64,000 bases of DNA, taken from the NCBI RefSeq assembly GCF_009755265.1, contig NZ_WPOO01000002.1, positions 1 to 64,000 of the forward strand, read 5' to 3'. Numbering within the stretch: the first letter of the stretch is position 1; every line of letters starts with the position of its first letter. Position numbers and translations under genes: made by a program. Shown piece by piece: positions 18,064-27,294 of this stretch. The notes under the pieces were generated by a model. It ran no database searches and had not been told where the DNA came from. It saw only the letters and a list, made by a program, of their open reading frames with translations. The DNA is from Adlercreutzia rubneri. GTDB lineage: Bacteria > Actinomycetota > Coriobacteriia > Coriobacteriales > Eggerthellaceae.

Positions 18064-19212
18064 TTAGAGACCCTGTGCGATCTGTCGGCCGTAAGGGGTG
18101 AGGGCCCGCTGTTTCCCGACCATTTCCACCAAACCTGCCTCTCGCAGCCGATTGAGGGTGGTGTTGGTGGTGGAGGCCGGCGTCTCGGTCAGGTCGCTGA
18201 AATCCTTGTTCCGGAGGGTTCCTTCTTTAAGGAGAAGCTTCAGGAATATTCGCTCGCGTTCGGAGAGGGCGGGCGCCGGCATGACGGCACTCGGGTAACC
18301 CGGATACGCCGCCGGTGCTGGCGCTGCTCCGTAGGCCGGATAGGCGGTTGGGGCGGCTCCATAGGCCCCGTAGCTCGGATATCCCTGGTAAGGGGCTCCG
18401 TAAGAGGGAGCCGGTACGGGAGCTGGAGCCGCGGGTACTGCGCTGTAGCCTTGCGGCGCGTAGGCGGGTGGGTAGGGAGTCGCCCCTGGTGCGCTGGATG
18501 AGCCCATGGAGGGATAGATTCCGGCTGGATTGGAGGGATAGGGTTCGGTGCCGGCTGCGAGGGGCGCTGCGTAGGGCTGATGAACCACGGCGGTTTCCGA
18601 AGCGTAGGACGAGCCTGAGGTGTACTCTCTCTTGCTGCTCAGCACGTCGGTTTCGTCCCAGTCGTCCAGAGGATCGTCTTCTTCACGCACCAAGCTGACG
18701 GTGACGACGGCGCCGGTCCCCAGATTGTCCTCGATAGTAATGGTGCCATGGGACGATTCGAGGTACTCCCGCACAATGGGAAGGCCCGACCCGACGCCCC
18801 GAATATAGTTTTTCATAGGCTCGACGGCAGAAGAAAACCCTGGCATTTGGGCTTTTTCTTTCGAGGGGATGCCGGGGCCATGATCGGCGAAGCGGATGGT
18901 GTTCCCTTTGTCGAGAATGGAGACCACCACCTCTTTGAAGCGCGCATGGATGAAATTTTCGGAAACCTCCCGAATAACGGTGTAAGGGATGGTTCCCCCT
19001 GCGCCATGGGACTGTTCGTACACCGTGGAGGCGAGCGCCTCGATATAAGCCGCCGTGTCGGCGGGCTTTATCTCCACAACCCGTGGTGCGCTGCGCAGGT
19101 CGTCGTAGAGAGCAATGCGCCCCACGGTGTCGACGAAGGAATAGTCGAAGGAAGCCCCCTGGGGAGCTTCGTCGTGAAGAGAAGTATGTTGTTCCATGGT
19201 TTCCAAGATCAT
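18064..19212 (-). CDS. GHKL ATPase fused to a winged-helix domain, next to oriC
   Basis: About 382 residues. The N-terminal half has the Bergerat ATP-binding fold seen in histidine kinases and anti-sigma kinases: N-box SENFIHARFKE, G1 box DHGPGIPSKEKA and G2 box GVGSGLPIVREYL. I see no phosphoacceptor-histidine (dimerisation) domain. A Pro/Ala/Tyr-rich linker of about 130 residues follows. The last 65 residues look like a MarR/ArsR-type winged helix (SERERIFLKLLLKEGTLRNK, then TNTTLNRLREAGLVEMVG). The start is unclear: ATG 19212 or 19197, or TTG 19233. It lies between dnaA (80 bases away) and oriC. A role in controlling initiation or dnaA expression is inference only. Confidence 0.75.
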   Translation of the reverse strand: MILETMEQHTSLHDEAPQGASFDYSFVDTVGRIALYDDLRSAPRVVEIKPADTAAYIEALASTVYEQSHGAGGTIPYTVIREVSENFIHARFKEVVVSILDKGNTIRFADHGPGIPSKEKAQMPGFSSAVEPMKNYIRGVGSGLPIVREYLESSHGTITIEDNLGTGAVVTVSLVREEDDPLDDWDETDVLSSKREYTSGSSYASETAVVHQPYAAPLAAGTEPYPSNPAGIYPSMGSSSAPGATPYPPAYAPQGYSAVPAAPAPVPAPSYGAPYQGYPSYGAYGAAPTAYPAYGAAPAPAAYPGYPSAVMPAPALSERERIFLKLLLKEGTLRNKDFSDLTETPASTTNTTLNRLREAGLVEMVGKQRALTPYGRQIAQGL

Positions 19213-19336
19213 TCCGTTTTGTTCGCCGTTCAATTCGTCGTTTCAAGAATTTTTCAGGATATTGTAACGTGTTTCATCATTTTACAAGGTATCTACCTGC
19301 GCATTTCATAACCAGTGATGAGTAATTCACTATTTG

Positions 19337-19427
19337 TTCAGTAAAAGTGGAAAACCGAAACTGAACTACCTGCGATTTTCTGAAGAATTCCGACTTATCA
19401 ACCAAATATTCAGTAAAAGTGGAAAAC
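19337..19427. repeat. 19-base direct repeat pair inside oriC
   Basis: TTCAGTAAAAGTGGAAAAC occurs at 19337-19355 and exactly again at 19409-19427, 72 bases apart. Each holds AGTGGAAAA, the complement of the DnaA-box-like TTTTCCACT. Confidence 0.75.
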
Positions 19428-19862
19428 TCGGAATTCGAGAATTCCTAACGGCTGTCATTCAAAGAGGAAAAAGTGAAAAACTTTACCCAAAAACCTTGAC
19501 AGAGGCTCTCGATAACCCTTCTCAGCCGCTTCCTATGCCTTTGAGAAGAAAATTCCCATCAAGCACGATCTTGTTCGAACATAGGTGCGTTTAAAGAGAA
19601 TTACCCTGACATAATTTACAAAACCCCAGCTCAACGCGTCGTTTTTGAAAAGAAAAATCGACAGTGAATTGTTAGCTAAAACTGTCAACCATCTTTACCT
19701 TCGATATCCACTCAGTGAAAAGGACGGTTATCCACTGCTTGCGCTGGGGAAAGAGGAAGTTATCCACTTTTTCCACTAGCGGAGCGAGAAAAGGGTGTAA
19801 AACTAATCAACCATTAGTCAGACAACTCTGCGCGGCCTCTCCGTTTCCCTGTTTTCCGGCGT

Positions 19863-19868
19863 TATAAT
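19863..19868 (+). promoter_or_regulatory. -10 element of the dnaN promoter
   Basis: TATAAT lies 54 bases upstream of the dnaN start on the plus strand; the -35 region is weak. Confidence 0.55.
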
Positions 19869-19921
19869 ACCCGCACGATATCTTCTGTTTCAGCTCAGGC
19901 CATTACGAAGAGAGGCATCCC

Positions 19922-21022
19922 TTGAAATTCAGTATCAATCGCACCGAGCTTGCCAACGCCCTGTCCATTGTCCTCAAAGGGGTTTCCACTCGATCGACGC
20001 TCCCTGTCTTGTCCGGTATCCTCATCGAGGCCGCCGGCGACAAAATTATCCTCCAAGCCACCGACTTGGAGCTCTCCATTCAATACTCCGTGGCCGCGCT
20101 CGTTGAGGAGGAAGGCCGCACGGTGGTGCCCGGCAAGCTGTTCTCGGAAATTGTGAAGAACCTTCCCGATGCTGCGGTCCATGTCGAGGCCACTGATGAT
20201 CAGGCCTTTGTCACCTGCGACACGTCTTCGTTCTCTATCCGCGCCTTGAACGCTGAGGATTTCCCCGGTTTTCCCCGTGTGGACGTTCACCAGAAGATAG
20301 AAATTCCCTTTCATCAGTTTTCCACTATGGTCAAGCGTGTTTCTCGCGTCGTATCCAAAGATGAGTCTCGCGCTATTCTCACGGGCGTCCTCATCACCCT
20401 GGAGGCCGGCGTGCTGCGCATGGTGGCCACCGACTCCTATCGTCTCGCCATCACGGATGCTCCTCTGCCGAACTCCTCGGCCGATGAGTTCCACGCGGTC
20501 ATCTCGGGCAGCTTCCTATCGGAAATCGCGTCGTTGCCGAAAACGGAGTCGCCGGTGTCTCTGGCCTTGGCTGACAATCAGATCGTCGTGACCTGCGAGG
20601 ACACGGTGTTTATCAACCGCCGCATTGAGGGCAACTTCCCCAATTACAAGCAGCTGCTCCCCGACGGCTACGCTACTCGCGCTACCATCGAGGTGGATAA
20701 GCTCGTGGCCAGTGTTCGGCGCGCCTCGCTGCTCGGATCCACCTCCTCGCCGGTGCGTTTTGATTTGAACAACGCCTCCCAAACGGTGCAGATTTCCGCA
20801 GCATCTCAGGATGTGGGCAGCGCTCAGGAGATCATCTCCTGCGCCATTGAAGGCGAAGATGTGGAAATCGCTTTCAACTATGCCTATGTGTTGGATGGCC
20901 TCGGATCCATTGCCACCGACGAGGTGTATCTTGAAGTGCAATCGGCGTTGAAGCCGGGCATCTTCCGCGCGCTTGAGCCGGAAAACTTCCTCTACCTCGT
21001 CATGCCTGTGCGCATCTCCTAA
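19922..21022 (+). CDS. dnaN: DNA polymerase III beta subunit (sliding clamp)
   Basis: 366 residues with the three-repeat architecture of the clamp. Recognisable pieces are MKFSINRTELANAL at the start, the region SRSTLPVLSGILIEA, MVATDSYRLA in the middle and YLVMPVRIS at the end. It encircles DNA and tethers the polymerase. The start codon is TTG 19922 with AGAGAGG upstream. The stop directly abuts the recF start codon, so the two are coupled. Confidence 0.97.
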   Translation: MKFSINRTELANALSIVLKGVSTRSTLPVLSGILIEAAGDKIILQATDLELSIQYSVAALVEEEGRTVVPGKLFSEIVKNLPDAAVHVEATDDQAFVTCDTSSFSIRALNAEDFPGFPRVDVHQKIEIPFHQFSTMVKRVSRVVSKDESRAILTGVLITLEAGVLRMVATDSYRLAITDAPLPNSSADEFHAVISGSFLSEIASLPKTESPVSLALADNQIVVTCEDTVFINRRIEGNFPNYKQLLPDGYATRATIEVDKLVASVRRASLLGSTSSPVRFDLNNASQTVQISAASQDVGSAQEIISCAIEGEDVEIAFNYAYVLDGLGSIATDEVYLEVQSALKPGIFRALEPENFLYLVMPVRIS

Positions 21023-22129
21023 ATGACCCTGCGTATTGAAAGCCTCTCTTTGCGGAATTTTCGCAACTATGAGGATGCGGCTCTAAACGAGCTTGGGGAC
21101 ATCACCGTACTTGTGGGGGAGAACGCTGTTGGCAAAACGAACCTCATCGAGGCCATCCAGCTGCTTACGGCGCTCACGTCGTTCCGACATGGTACGGCTG
21201 ATCAGTTGATTCGCCACGGCGAGGAGCGTAGTCGCGTATCCATGCAGGCAACTGACGGCAATCGGCGTCTTGATATCGACCTCACGCTTGATGGTCGTAC
21301 GCGCAAGTATCGGCTCAATGGAAAGGCGAAACGGCCGATCGATTTGAAAGGAGTCATTCCCTCGGTCGTTTTTACGCCTGATGATCTCGATTTGGTAAAA
21401 GGGCCGAACAGCGGGCGGCGGTCATCGTTGGACACGTTGGGCGCTCAGGTAAATAAAAGCTACTACACGGTACGGCGTGATTATGAGAAGGTGATTCGCC
21501 ATAAGAATCGCCTTCTCAAAGAGGAGGCCGATGTTGCCCTTGTGGAGGCCATCAATGAGATGATCGTCACGGTGGGAGCTCAGCTCACGATCTATCGCAT
21601 CGCGTTATTTGAGCGGCTGCTCCCTCATCTGACTGCAAAGTACCAGGAGATTTCTCAAGGACGCGATTGTTTGAACGCCGTCTATGTTCCCTCGTGGGGA
21701 AAAGGAGCGCCAGAGGAAACGGTTGAGCCCCTTACCCGCGACGAAGCCCGCGAGGCGTTGGCCCGCGCGCTTCATGAGCGTGCGGAGGAAGAGCGGCGGC
21801 GCGGCCGGGCAGTGGTGGGACCTCATAGCGATGAAATCGTATTCACTCTCGATGGGGAAAACGCTTCAATCTACGGAAGTCAGGGACAGCAGCGCTCCAT
21901 TGTACTCTCGTATAAACTGGCTGAAGCGGCCGTCATCGAGGAGATCATCGAGCAGAAGCCGGTGCTCCTTCTTGACGATGTGATGAGCGAGCTGGACGGC
22001 CGACGACGCGATGCGCTGGTGACCGCTATGGAAGGCGGTAGTCAGACTTTTATCACCACAGCGAACATCGATTACTTTAATGAGGCCATGTTGAACAAGA
22101 GCAATGTTATCCATTTGCCGGTGGTGTGA
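21023..22129 (+). CDS. recF: DNA replication and repair protein RecF
   Basis: 368 residues. An SMC-like ATPase with Walker A GENAVGKTNLIEAIQ, signature YGSQGQQRS and Walker B LLLDDVMSELDGRRR. It loads RecA at gapped DNA with RecOR. Its ATG follows the dnaN stop with no gap. Confidence 0.96.
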   Translation: MTLRIESLSLRNFRNYEDAALNELGDITVLVGENAVGKTNLIEAIQLLTALTSFRHGTADQLIRHGEERSRVSMQATDGNRRLDIDLTLDGRTRKYRLNGKAKRPIDLKGVIPSVVFTPDDLDLVKGPNSGRRSSLDTLGAQVNKSYYTVRRDYEKVIRHKNRLLKEEADVALVEAINEMIVTVGAQLTIYRIALFERLLPHLTAKYQEISQGRDCLNAVYVPSWGKGAPEETVEPLTRDEAREALARALHERAEEERRRGRAVVGPHSDEIVFTLDGENASIYGSQGQQRSIVLSYKLAEAAVIEEIIEQKPVLLLDDVMSELDGRRRDALVTAMEGGSQTFITTANIDYFNEAMLNKSNVIHLPVV

Positions 22130-22145
22130 CCCGCCAAAACCGTAG

Positions 22146-22323
22146 AATAGTCCCATTCGAGTCCCCAAAGTATTAACTCCGTGCATTTCTCGCTTGATTT
22201 AAGCCCTGTTTTCCACAATTCCTGGCAAAGTCTTCACCGAACCGCAACATAGGCCCTCAAACAGCCTTAAAATAGCCCCATTCCGCGACTTTCAGCCGAA
22301 ATGCGATTTTCACATGCTATAAT
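22146..22323 (+). promoter_or_regulatory. gyrB upstream region with repeated 13-mer and -10 element
   Basis: AATAGTCCCATTC (22146-22158) and AATAGCCCCATTC (22271-22283) are near-identical direct repeats. TATAAT at 22318-22323 is a likely -10 element for gyrB. No gene lies in this gap. Confidence 0.5.
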
Positions 22324-22385
22324 TGACACTCATTCGGCGCCCGCATCTGGGCGCGTTCTTTTGTTCCGAGAGCGAAGGAGTGTCA

Positions 22386-24329
22386 GTGGCAAACAAACCA
22401 GATCACTACGACGGTTCTGACATTCAAGTTCTAGAAGGACTTGAAGCTGTTCGCAAGCGCCCGGGCATGTACATCGGCTCCACCGGCCCCCGCGGTCTGC
22501 ACCACCTGGTTTACGAGGTGGTCGACAACGCTGTGGACGAGGCCCTGGCCGGGTACTGCGATACCATCAAGGTGACCATCCATCCCGACAATTCCATCTC
22601 CTGCGAGGACAACGGCCGCGGTATTCCCGTGGACAAGCATCCCAAGGAGAAGATCCCCACCGTCGAGGTCGTGCTTACCATTCTGCACGCCGGCGGCAAA
22701 TTCGGCGGTGAAGGCTACAAGGTTTCCGGCGGTTTGCACGGCGTCGGCGTTTCCGTTGTGAACGCCCTTTCCACGAAGGTGGAAGTGCAGGTGCGCCGCG
22801 ATGGCAAGGAATACGAGATCGATTTCGATCACGGCAAGACCAAGACCAAGCTGCACGAGATCGGTAAGGCAAAGCACACGGGCACCACGGTCACGTTCTG
22901 GCCCGACCCCGACATCTTCACCGAGACCACGGTGTACGACTACGACACCCTGGCCGCCCGTTTCCGCGAGATGGCCTTCCTGAACCGCGGTCTGAAAATC
23001 ATCCTCACCGACGAGCGCATCACCGACGCCGACGGCAACCCCCGCACTGAGGTGTTCCAGGCCATGGGCGGTATCGTCGACTTCGTGAAGTTCTTGAACG
23101 ACGGCAAGGAGACCCTGAACAAGCCCATCTACTTCGAGGCCGAGAACGCCGACGGCACCGTGGAAGTGGCCCTGCAGTGGTCCAGCTCCTATTCCACCAA
23201 CTCCGTCATGGCCTTCGCCAACAATATCAACACCCATGAGGGCGGCACGCATATGGACGGCTTCAAGCAGGCCATTACGCGTACCATCAACGATTACGCC
23301 CGCTCGAAGGGCCTTCTGAAGGAGAAGGATCCGAACCTCTCCGGCGAGGACGCCCGCGAGGGTCTGGCGGCCATCATCTCCGTGAAGCTGCACGATCCGC
23401 AATTCGAGGGCCAGACGAAGACGAAGCTCGGCAACACCGAGATCCGCCCGCTGGTGCAAAACGCCGTCGCCCAGGGCCTCGGCGAATACCTGGAGGAGAA
23501 CCCCACGCCGGCCAAGCGCATCATCGGCAAGGCCACCCAGGCGCTGAAGGCCCGCGAGGCTGCTCGCAAGGCTCGCGAGATGACCCGTCGCAAGAACGTG
23601 CTCGACTCGTTCAGCATGCCTGGCAAGCTCGCCGACTGCGCCAGCAAGGACGCCTCCCAGTCCGAAATCTTCATTGTAGAGGGCGATTCCGCAGGCGGTT
23701 CGGCCAAGCAGGCCCGCGACCGCAAGTTCCAGGCCATCCTGCCTCTGCGCGGTAAGATTCTGAACGTGGAGCGCGCCGGCCTGCACCGCTCGCTGTCCTC
23801 CGACACCATCAGCTCGCTCATCACGGCCATCGGCACCAACATCGGCGAGGACTTCGACGCCGAGAAGGCCCGCTACCATCACATCATCATCATGACCGAT
23901 GCCGACGTCGACGGCGCGCACATCCGCTGCCTCTTGCTGACGTTCTTCTACCGCTACATGCCCGAGCTCATCAACCTCGGCTACATCTACATCGCCCAGC
24001 CGCCCATCTTCGGCCTGAAGAAGAAGAATTCCCGCAGCCCGAAGGTCGAGCGTTACATCTACGACGAGAAGGCGCTGTCCGCCACCCTGGCCGAGTACGA
24101 CGACCCCAGCAAGTTCGATGTTCAGCGCTACAAGGGCCTCGGTGAGATGGACCCCGAGCAGCTGTGGGAAACCACCATGGAGCCGGCAACCCGCACGCTT
24201 CTGCAGGTGAACATCGACGACGCCGTGGAGGCCGAGCGCGTGGTGAGCGAGCTTATGGGCGAGCAGGTGGAGCCTCGCAAGGAATTCATCCAGAAACACG
24301 CCCGCGACGTCCGCTTCCTGGATATTTAG
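22386..24329 (+). CDS. gyrB: DNA gyrase subunit B
   Basis: 647 residues from GTG 22386, which has GAAGGAG five bases upstream; a longer reading from 22323 would include the promoter. The ATPase domain shows LEAVRKRPGMYIGSTG and the VDNAVDEALAG N-box, plus GGLHGVGVSVVNALS. The TOPRIM domain shows IVEGDSAGGSAKQ and MTDADVDGAHIR. The C-terminus has QRYKGLGEM. With GyrA it introduces negative supercoils. It is 9 bases from gyrA. Confidence 0.97.
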   Translation: MANKPDHYDGSDIQVLEGLEAVRKRPGMYIGSTGPRGLHHLVYEVVDNAVDEALAGYCDTIKVTIHPDNSISCEDNGRGIPVDKHPKEKIPTVEVVLTILHAGGKFGGEGYKVSGGLHGVGVSVVNALSTKVEVQVRRDGKEYEIDFDHGKTKTKLHEIGKAKHTGTTVTFWPDPDIFTETTVYDYDTLAARFREMAFLNRGLKIILTDERITDADGNPRTEVFQAMGGIVDFVKFLNDGKETLNKPIYFEAENADGTVEVALQWSSSYSTNSVMAFANNINTHEGGTHMDGFKQAITRTINDYARSKGLLKEKDPNLSGEDAREGLAAIISVKLHDPQFEGQTKTKLGNTEIRPLVQNAVAQGLGEYLEENPTPAKRIIGKATQALKAREAARKAREMTRRKNVLDSFSMPGKLADCASKDASQSEIFIVEGDSAGGSAKQARDRKFQAILPLRGKILNVERAGLHRSLSSDTISSLITAIGTNIGEDFDAEKARYHHIIIMTDADVDGAHIRCLLLTFFYRYMPELINLGYIYIAQPPIFGLKKKNSRSPKVERYIYDEKALSATLAEYDDPSKFDVQRYKGLGEMDPEQLWETTMEPATRTLLQVNIDDAVEAERVVSELMGEQVEPRKEFIQKHARDVRFLDI

Positions 24330-24338
24330 GAGAGCTAA

Positions 24339-27179
24339 ATGGCTGATAACTTTGACGAATTCGACGACGACCGCGACGAGGTAGAGGCCGCCGAGGAGGA
24401 CGCCCTGTACCTGGCCGAGGAAGTGAACACCGACGATGAGGGCGACGATGACGCGGAACTCGCCAGCGCCAGCTCCACCCTCGATGAAGAAGAAGACGTG
24501 GAAGACGCCGACGAAGATGGCAACGAGCCCGGCTTCATCTCCGAGGAAGAGCGAGCCCGCTCGTTGATGGTGGACATGCCCAACCCCCACGGCTCCATCA
24601 TCGAGGGCGCCAACGGCGGCGAGGGCACCATCGTGCGCGCAGCGTTTCTCGGCAAGGAGATGCAGACCTCCTTTCTCGAGTACTCCATGTCCGTTATCGT
24701 CTCCCGCGCTCTGCCCGATGTACGCGACGGCCTGAAGCCGGTGCATCGCCGCATCCTGTACGCCATGAACGAGTCCGGCTACACGCCGAACAAGCCGCAC
24801 ATGAAGTCGGCCCGTACCGTCGGCGACGTGATCGGCAAGTACCATCCCCATGGCGACTCCGCCGTGTACAACACCATGGTGCGCCTGGCCCAGCCCTTCA
24901 GCCTGCGCCTGCCCCTCATCGACGGCCACGGCAACTTCGGCTCTATCGACGGCGACTCCGCCGCTGCCATGCGTTACACCGAGGCGCGTCTCGACAAGCC
25001 GGCTATGGAACTTTTGCGCGACCTGGACAAGGAAACGGTCGATTTCCAGCCCAACTACGACGAGTCGCTGCAGGAGCCTACGGTACTGCCGTCGCGCTTC
25101 CCGAATCTGCTGGTCAACGGCTCGAACGGCATCGCTGTCGGCATGGCCACCAACATCCCGCCCCACAACCTGGGTGAGGCCATCGACGCCACCTGCCTCA
25201 TGATCGACAACCCAGACTGCACCACGGAAGACCTCCTCGGCGCCATGCCCGGCCCCGACTTCCCCACGGGCGGCCTCATCATGGGCAAGAAGGGCATTCT
25301 TGATGCCTACGAGACCGGCCACGGCAACCTCACCATCCGTGCGAAATGCGAGATCGAGGAAAAGAAGAACGGCCGCGCCTCCATCGTGGTGAAGGAAATC
25401 CCCTACCAGGTGAACCGCAAGCGCCTGCTGGAGAAGCTCGGCGAGCTGGTGCGCGACAAGAAGCTGCCCGAAATCAGCAACATCCACGACGCCGCCGACC
25501 GCAAGGGCATCGACATCATCATCGATCTGAAGTCCAACGCTATCCCGCAGGTGGTGCTGAACAAGCTGTTCAAGCACACCCAGCTGCAAGTGGGCTTCGG
25601 CTGCAACATGCTGGCCCTGGTGAACGGCACCCCGCGCGTGCTCTCGCTGAAGGAGATTCTTTTCTACTACATCGAGCACCAGAAAGACGTCGTCACCCGT
25701 CGCACCCGCTACGAGCTGGCCAAGGCCGAGGAGCGCGAGCACATCCTCGAGGGCTACATCATCGCGCTCGATAACATCGACGAGGTCATCCACATCATCC
25801 GCTCCTCCGAGACGGACAAGGAAGCCGCTGCGCGCCTCACCGAGCGCTTCGGTCTTTCCGAGAAGCAGACCAACGCCATCCTGGAAATGCGCCTGCGCCG
25901 CCTGACCGGCCTGGAGCGCACCAAGATCGAGGAAGAGTTGGCCGAGCTGCGCGAGAAGATCGCCTACTACAAACAGATCCTTGCCGACGAGAACCTGTTG
26001 AAGCAGGTCATCAAGGAAGAGCTGCAAGAGATCAAGAAGAAGTACAACACCCCGCGCCGCACCCGTCTGACCGGCGAGGCCAAGGATATCGAGGTGGAGG
26101 ACCTCATCGCCGAAGAGAACATGGTCGTCACCATGACCAAGGCCGGCTATATCAAGCGCCTGCCCGTGAGCACCTACCGCCAGCAGAAGCGCGGCGGCAA
26201 GGGCATGCAAGGCGTGAACTTGAAGGACGCCGACTTCGTGGAGCACCTGTTTGTGGCTTCCACGCACTCCTACATGCTGTTCTTCTCCACCAAGGGCAAG
26301 GTCTACCGCCTGAAGGTGTACGAGATCCCCGAGGCCGGCCGTCATGCCCGCGGCACGGCCATCGTGAACCTGCTGCCGCTGGAGAAGGGCGAGTCCATCT
26401 CGGCCGTTATCGCCACGAAGGACTTCCCGGCCGAGGAGTTCCTCATGTTCGCCACGGCTCAGGGTAACGTGAAGAAGACCTCCATGGATCAGTACGACCG
26501 CACGCGCCGCGACGGCCTCATCGCCATCAACCTGAAGGACGGCGACGAGCTCATCTCCGTGAAGCGCGTGGCCAAGGGCGAGAAGGTCATCATGGTGTCC
26601 AGCGCCGGCAAGGCCATTCTGTGGGATGAGTCGGAGGCTCGCGCCATGGGCCGCGGCACCATGGGCGTGCGCGGCATGAACATGCCGGCCGACGCTCACG
26701 TGCTCGGCATGGAAATCGCCAAGCCCGGCACTGACCTGTTCGTCATCACCGAAAAGGGCTACGGCAAGCGCACGAAGATCGAGGAATACCCCGAGCATCA
26801 TCGCGGCGGCCAGGGCGTCTACACCATTACGATGACCCACAAGAAGGGCCTGCTGTCGGTCATGAAGATCGTCGGCCCCGATGACGAGATCATGATTGTC
26901 TCCGAGGACGGCGTCATTGTGCGCACCCCGGTGAAGGGCATCTCCGAGCTCGGCCGTTCCACCCAGGGCGTGAAGGTGATGAACGTCGCCGACAAGGACA
27001 AGGTGTGCGCGGTGGCCATCGCCTCCACCGGCAAGAAGAAGGCCAAGAAGGCGGCACCCGCCGACGAGAACCAGATGGGCCTGCTCGAGGAGGAGAGCGA
27101 GGAAGGCACTCTCGCCATCGACGACCTCGACGACCTCGACGACGATCTGGGCGACGAGGGAGAAGCGACAGAAGAGTAG
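24339..27179 (+). CDS. gyrA: DNA gyrase subunit A with acidic N- and C-terminal extensions
   Basis: 946 residues. The catalytic core starts near residue 108 (MQTSFLEYSMSVIVSRALP), so there are about 90 extra N-terminal residues compared with typical GyrA; the first 65 are mostly Asp and Glu. The active-site tyrosine is in AAAMRYTEARLDK. The C-terminal wrapping domain carries the GyrA box as QQKRGGKG. The end is again acidic. In the quinolone-determining region HPHGDSAVYN, Ser is kept (residue 174), but the position equivalent to E. coli Asp87 is Asn (residue 178). ATG 24339 follows gyrB closely with an AGGAGAG site. Confidence 0.96.
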   Translation: MADNFDEFDDDRDEVEAAEEDALYLAEEVNTDDEGDDDAELASASSTLDEEEDVEDADEDGNEPGFISEEERARSLMVDMPNPHGSIIEGANGGEGTIVRAAFLGKEMQTSFLEYSMSVIVSRALPDVRDGLKPVHRRILYAMNESGYTPNKPHMKSARTVGDVIGKYHPHGDSAVYNTMVRLAQPFSLRLPLIDGHGNFGSIDGDSAAAMRYTEARLDKPAMELLRDLDKETVDFQPNYDESLQEPTVLPSRFPNLLVNGSNGIAVGMATNIPPHNLGEAIDATCLMIDNPDCTTEDLLGAMPGPDFPTGGLIMGKKGILDAYETGHGNLTIRAKCEIEEKKNGRASIVVKEIPYQVNRKRLLEKLGELVRDKKLPEISNIHDAADRKGIDIIIDLKSNAIPQVVLNKLFKHTQLQVGFGCNMLALVNGTPRVLSLKEILFYYIEHQKDVVTRRTRYELAKAEEREHILEGYIIALDNIDEVIHIIRSSETDKEAAARLTERFGLSEKQTNAILEMRLRRLTGLERTKIEEELAELREKIAYYKQILADENLLKQVIKEELQEIKKKYNTPRRTRLTGEAKDIEVEDLIAEENMVVTMTKAGYIKRLPVSTYRQQKRGGKGMQGVNLKDADFVEHLFVASTHSYMLFFSTKGKVYRLKVYEIPEAGRHARGTAIVNLLPLEKGESISAVIATKDFPAEEFLMFATAQGNVKKTSMDQYDRTRRDGLIAINLKDGDELISVKRVAKGEKVIMVSSAGKAILWDESEARAMGRGTMGVRGMNMPADAHVLGMEIAKPGTDLFVITEKGYGKRTKIEEYPEHHRGGQGVYTITMTHKKGLLSVMKIVGPDDEIMIVSEDGVIVRTPVKGISELGRSTQGVKVMNVADKDKVCAVAIASTGKKKAKKAAPADENQMGLLEEESEEGTLAIDDLDDLDDDLGDEGEATEE

Positions 27180-27211
27180 CAAAACGTTAGAAAACGTGCT
27201 ATAGTAGAAAC

Positions 27212-27294
27212 ACCAGCAAAGCCCGTCGTTTGGTTAACGGTTGAGCGGGCGGAGCGGGTTAACAACTTGAGGGACTAGTTGCTGCTAGTCCCTC
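27212..27294 (+). ncRNA. candidate antisense RNA (antitoxin) of a type I toxin locus
   Basis: An extended -10 promoter, TGCTATAGT (TATAGT at 27200-27205), would start a short RNA near 27211. It ends at the hairpin 27269-27294. Its 5' ACCAGCAAAGCCCGT matches the 5' end of the opposing toxin message with one difference, and its 3' end overlaps the toxin stop. This resembles the arrangement of the Enterococcus pAD1 par locus. Inferred from sequence only. Confidence 0.5.
27269..27294. terminator. bidirectional terminator shared by toxin and antisense RNA
   Basis: A 10-bp perfect stem GAGGGACTAG/CTAGTCCCTC with a 6-base loop. The toxin stop codon TAG lies in the stem. T-rich bases follow on both strands, although the runs are short. 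Confidence 0.6.

Larger units (their letters stand above)
19234..19921. other. probable chromosomal replication origin (oriC)
   Basis: A gene-free, AT-rich stretch of about 690 bases between divergent gene blocks. DnaA-box-like sites cluster near the dnaN side: TTATCCACT at 19728-19736 and 19760-19768, ATATCCACT at 19704-19712 and TTTTCCACT at 19769-19777. Two inverted-orientation copies of AGTGGAAAA lie within the repeats at 19337-19427. Divergent gene direction on both sides supports the call. Confidence 0.85.

Noticed and set aside
19334..19594. An 86-codon frame within oriC
   Set aside because: No ribosome site, odd composition, and it overlaps the origin repeats.
22431..27182. A 1583-codon open frame antisense to gyrB and gyrA
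   Set aside because: It mirrors two clear gyrase genes; the frame stays open because of high GC at third positions. Its His/Val/Leu-rich product has no family features.
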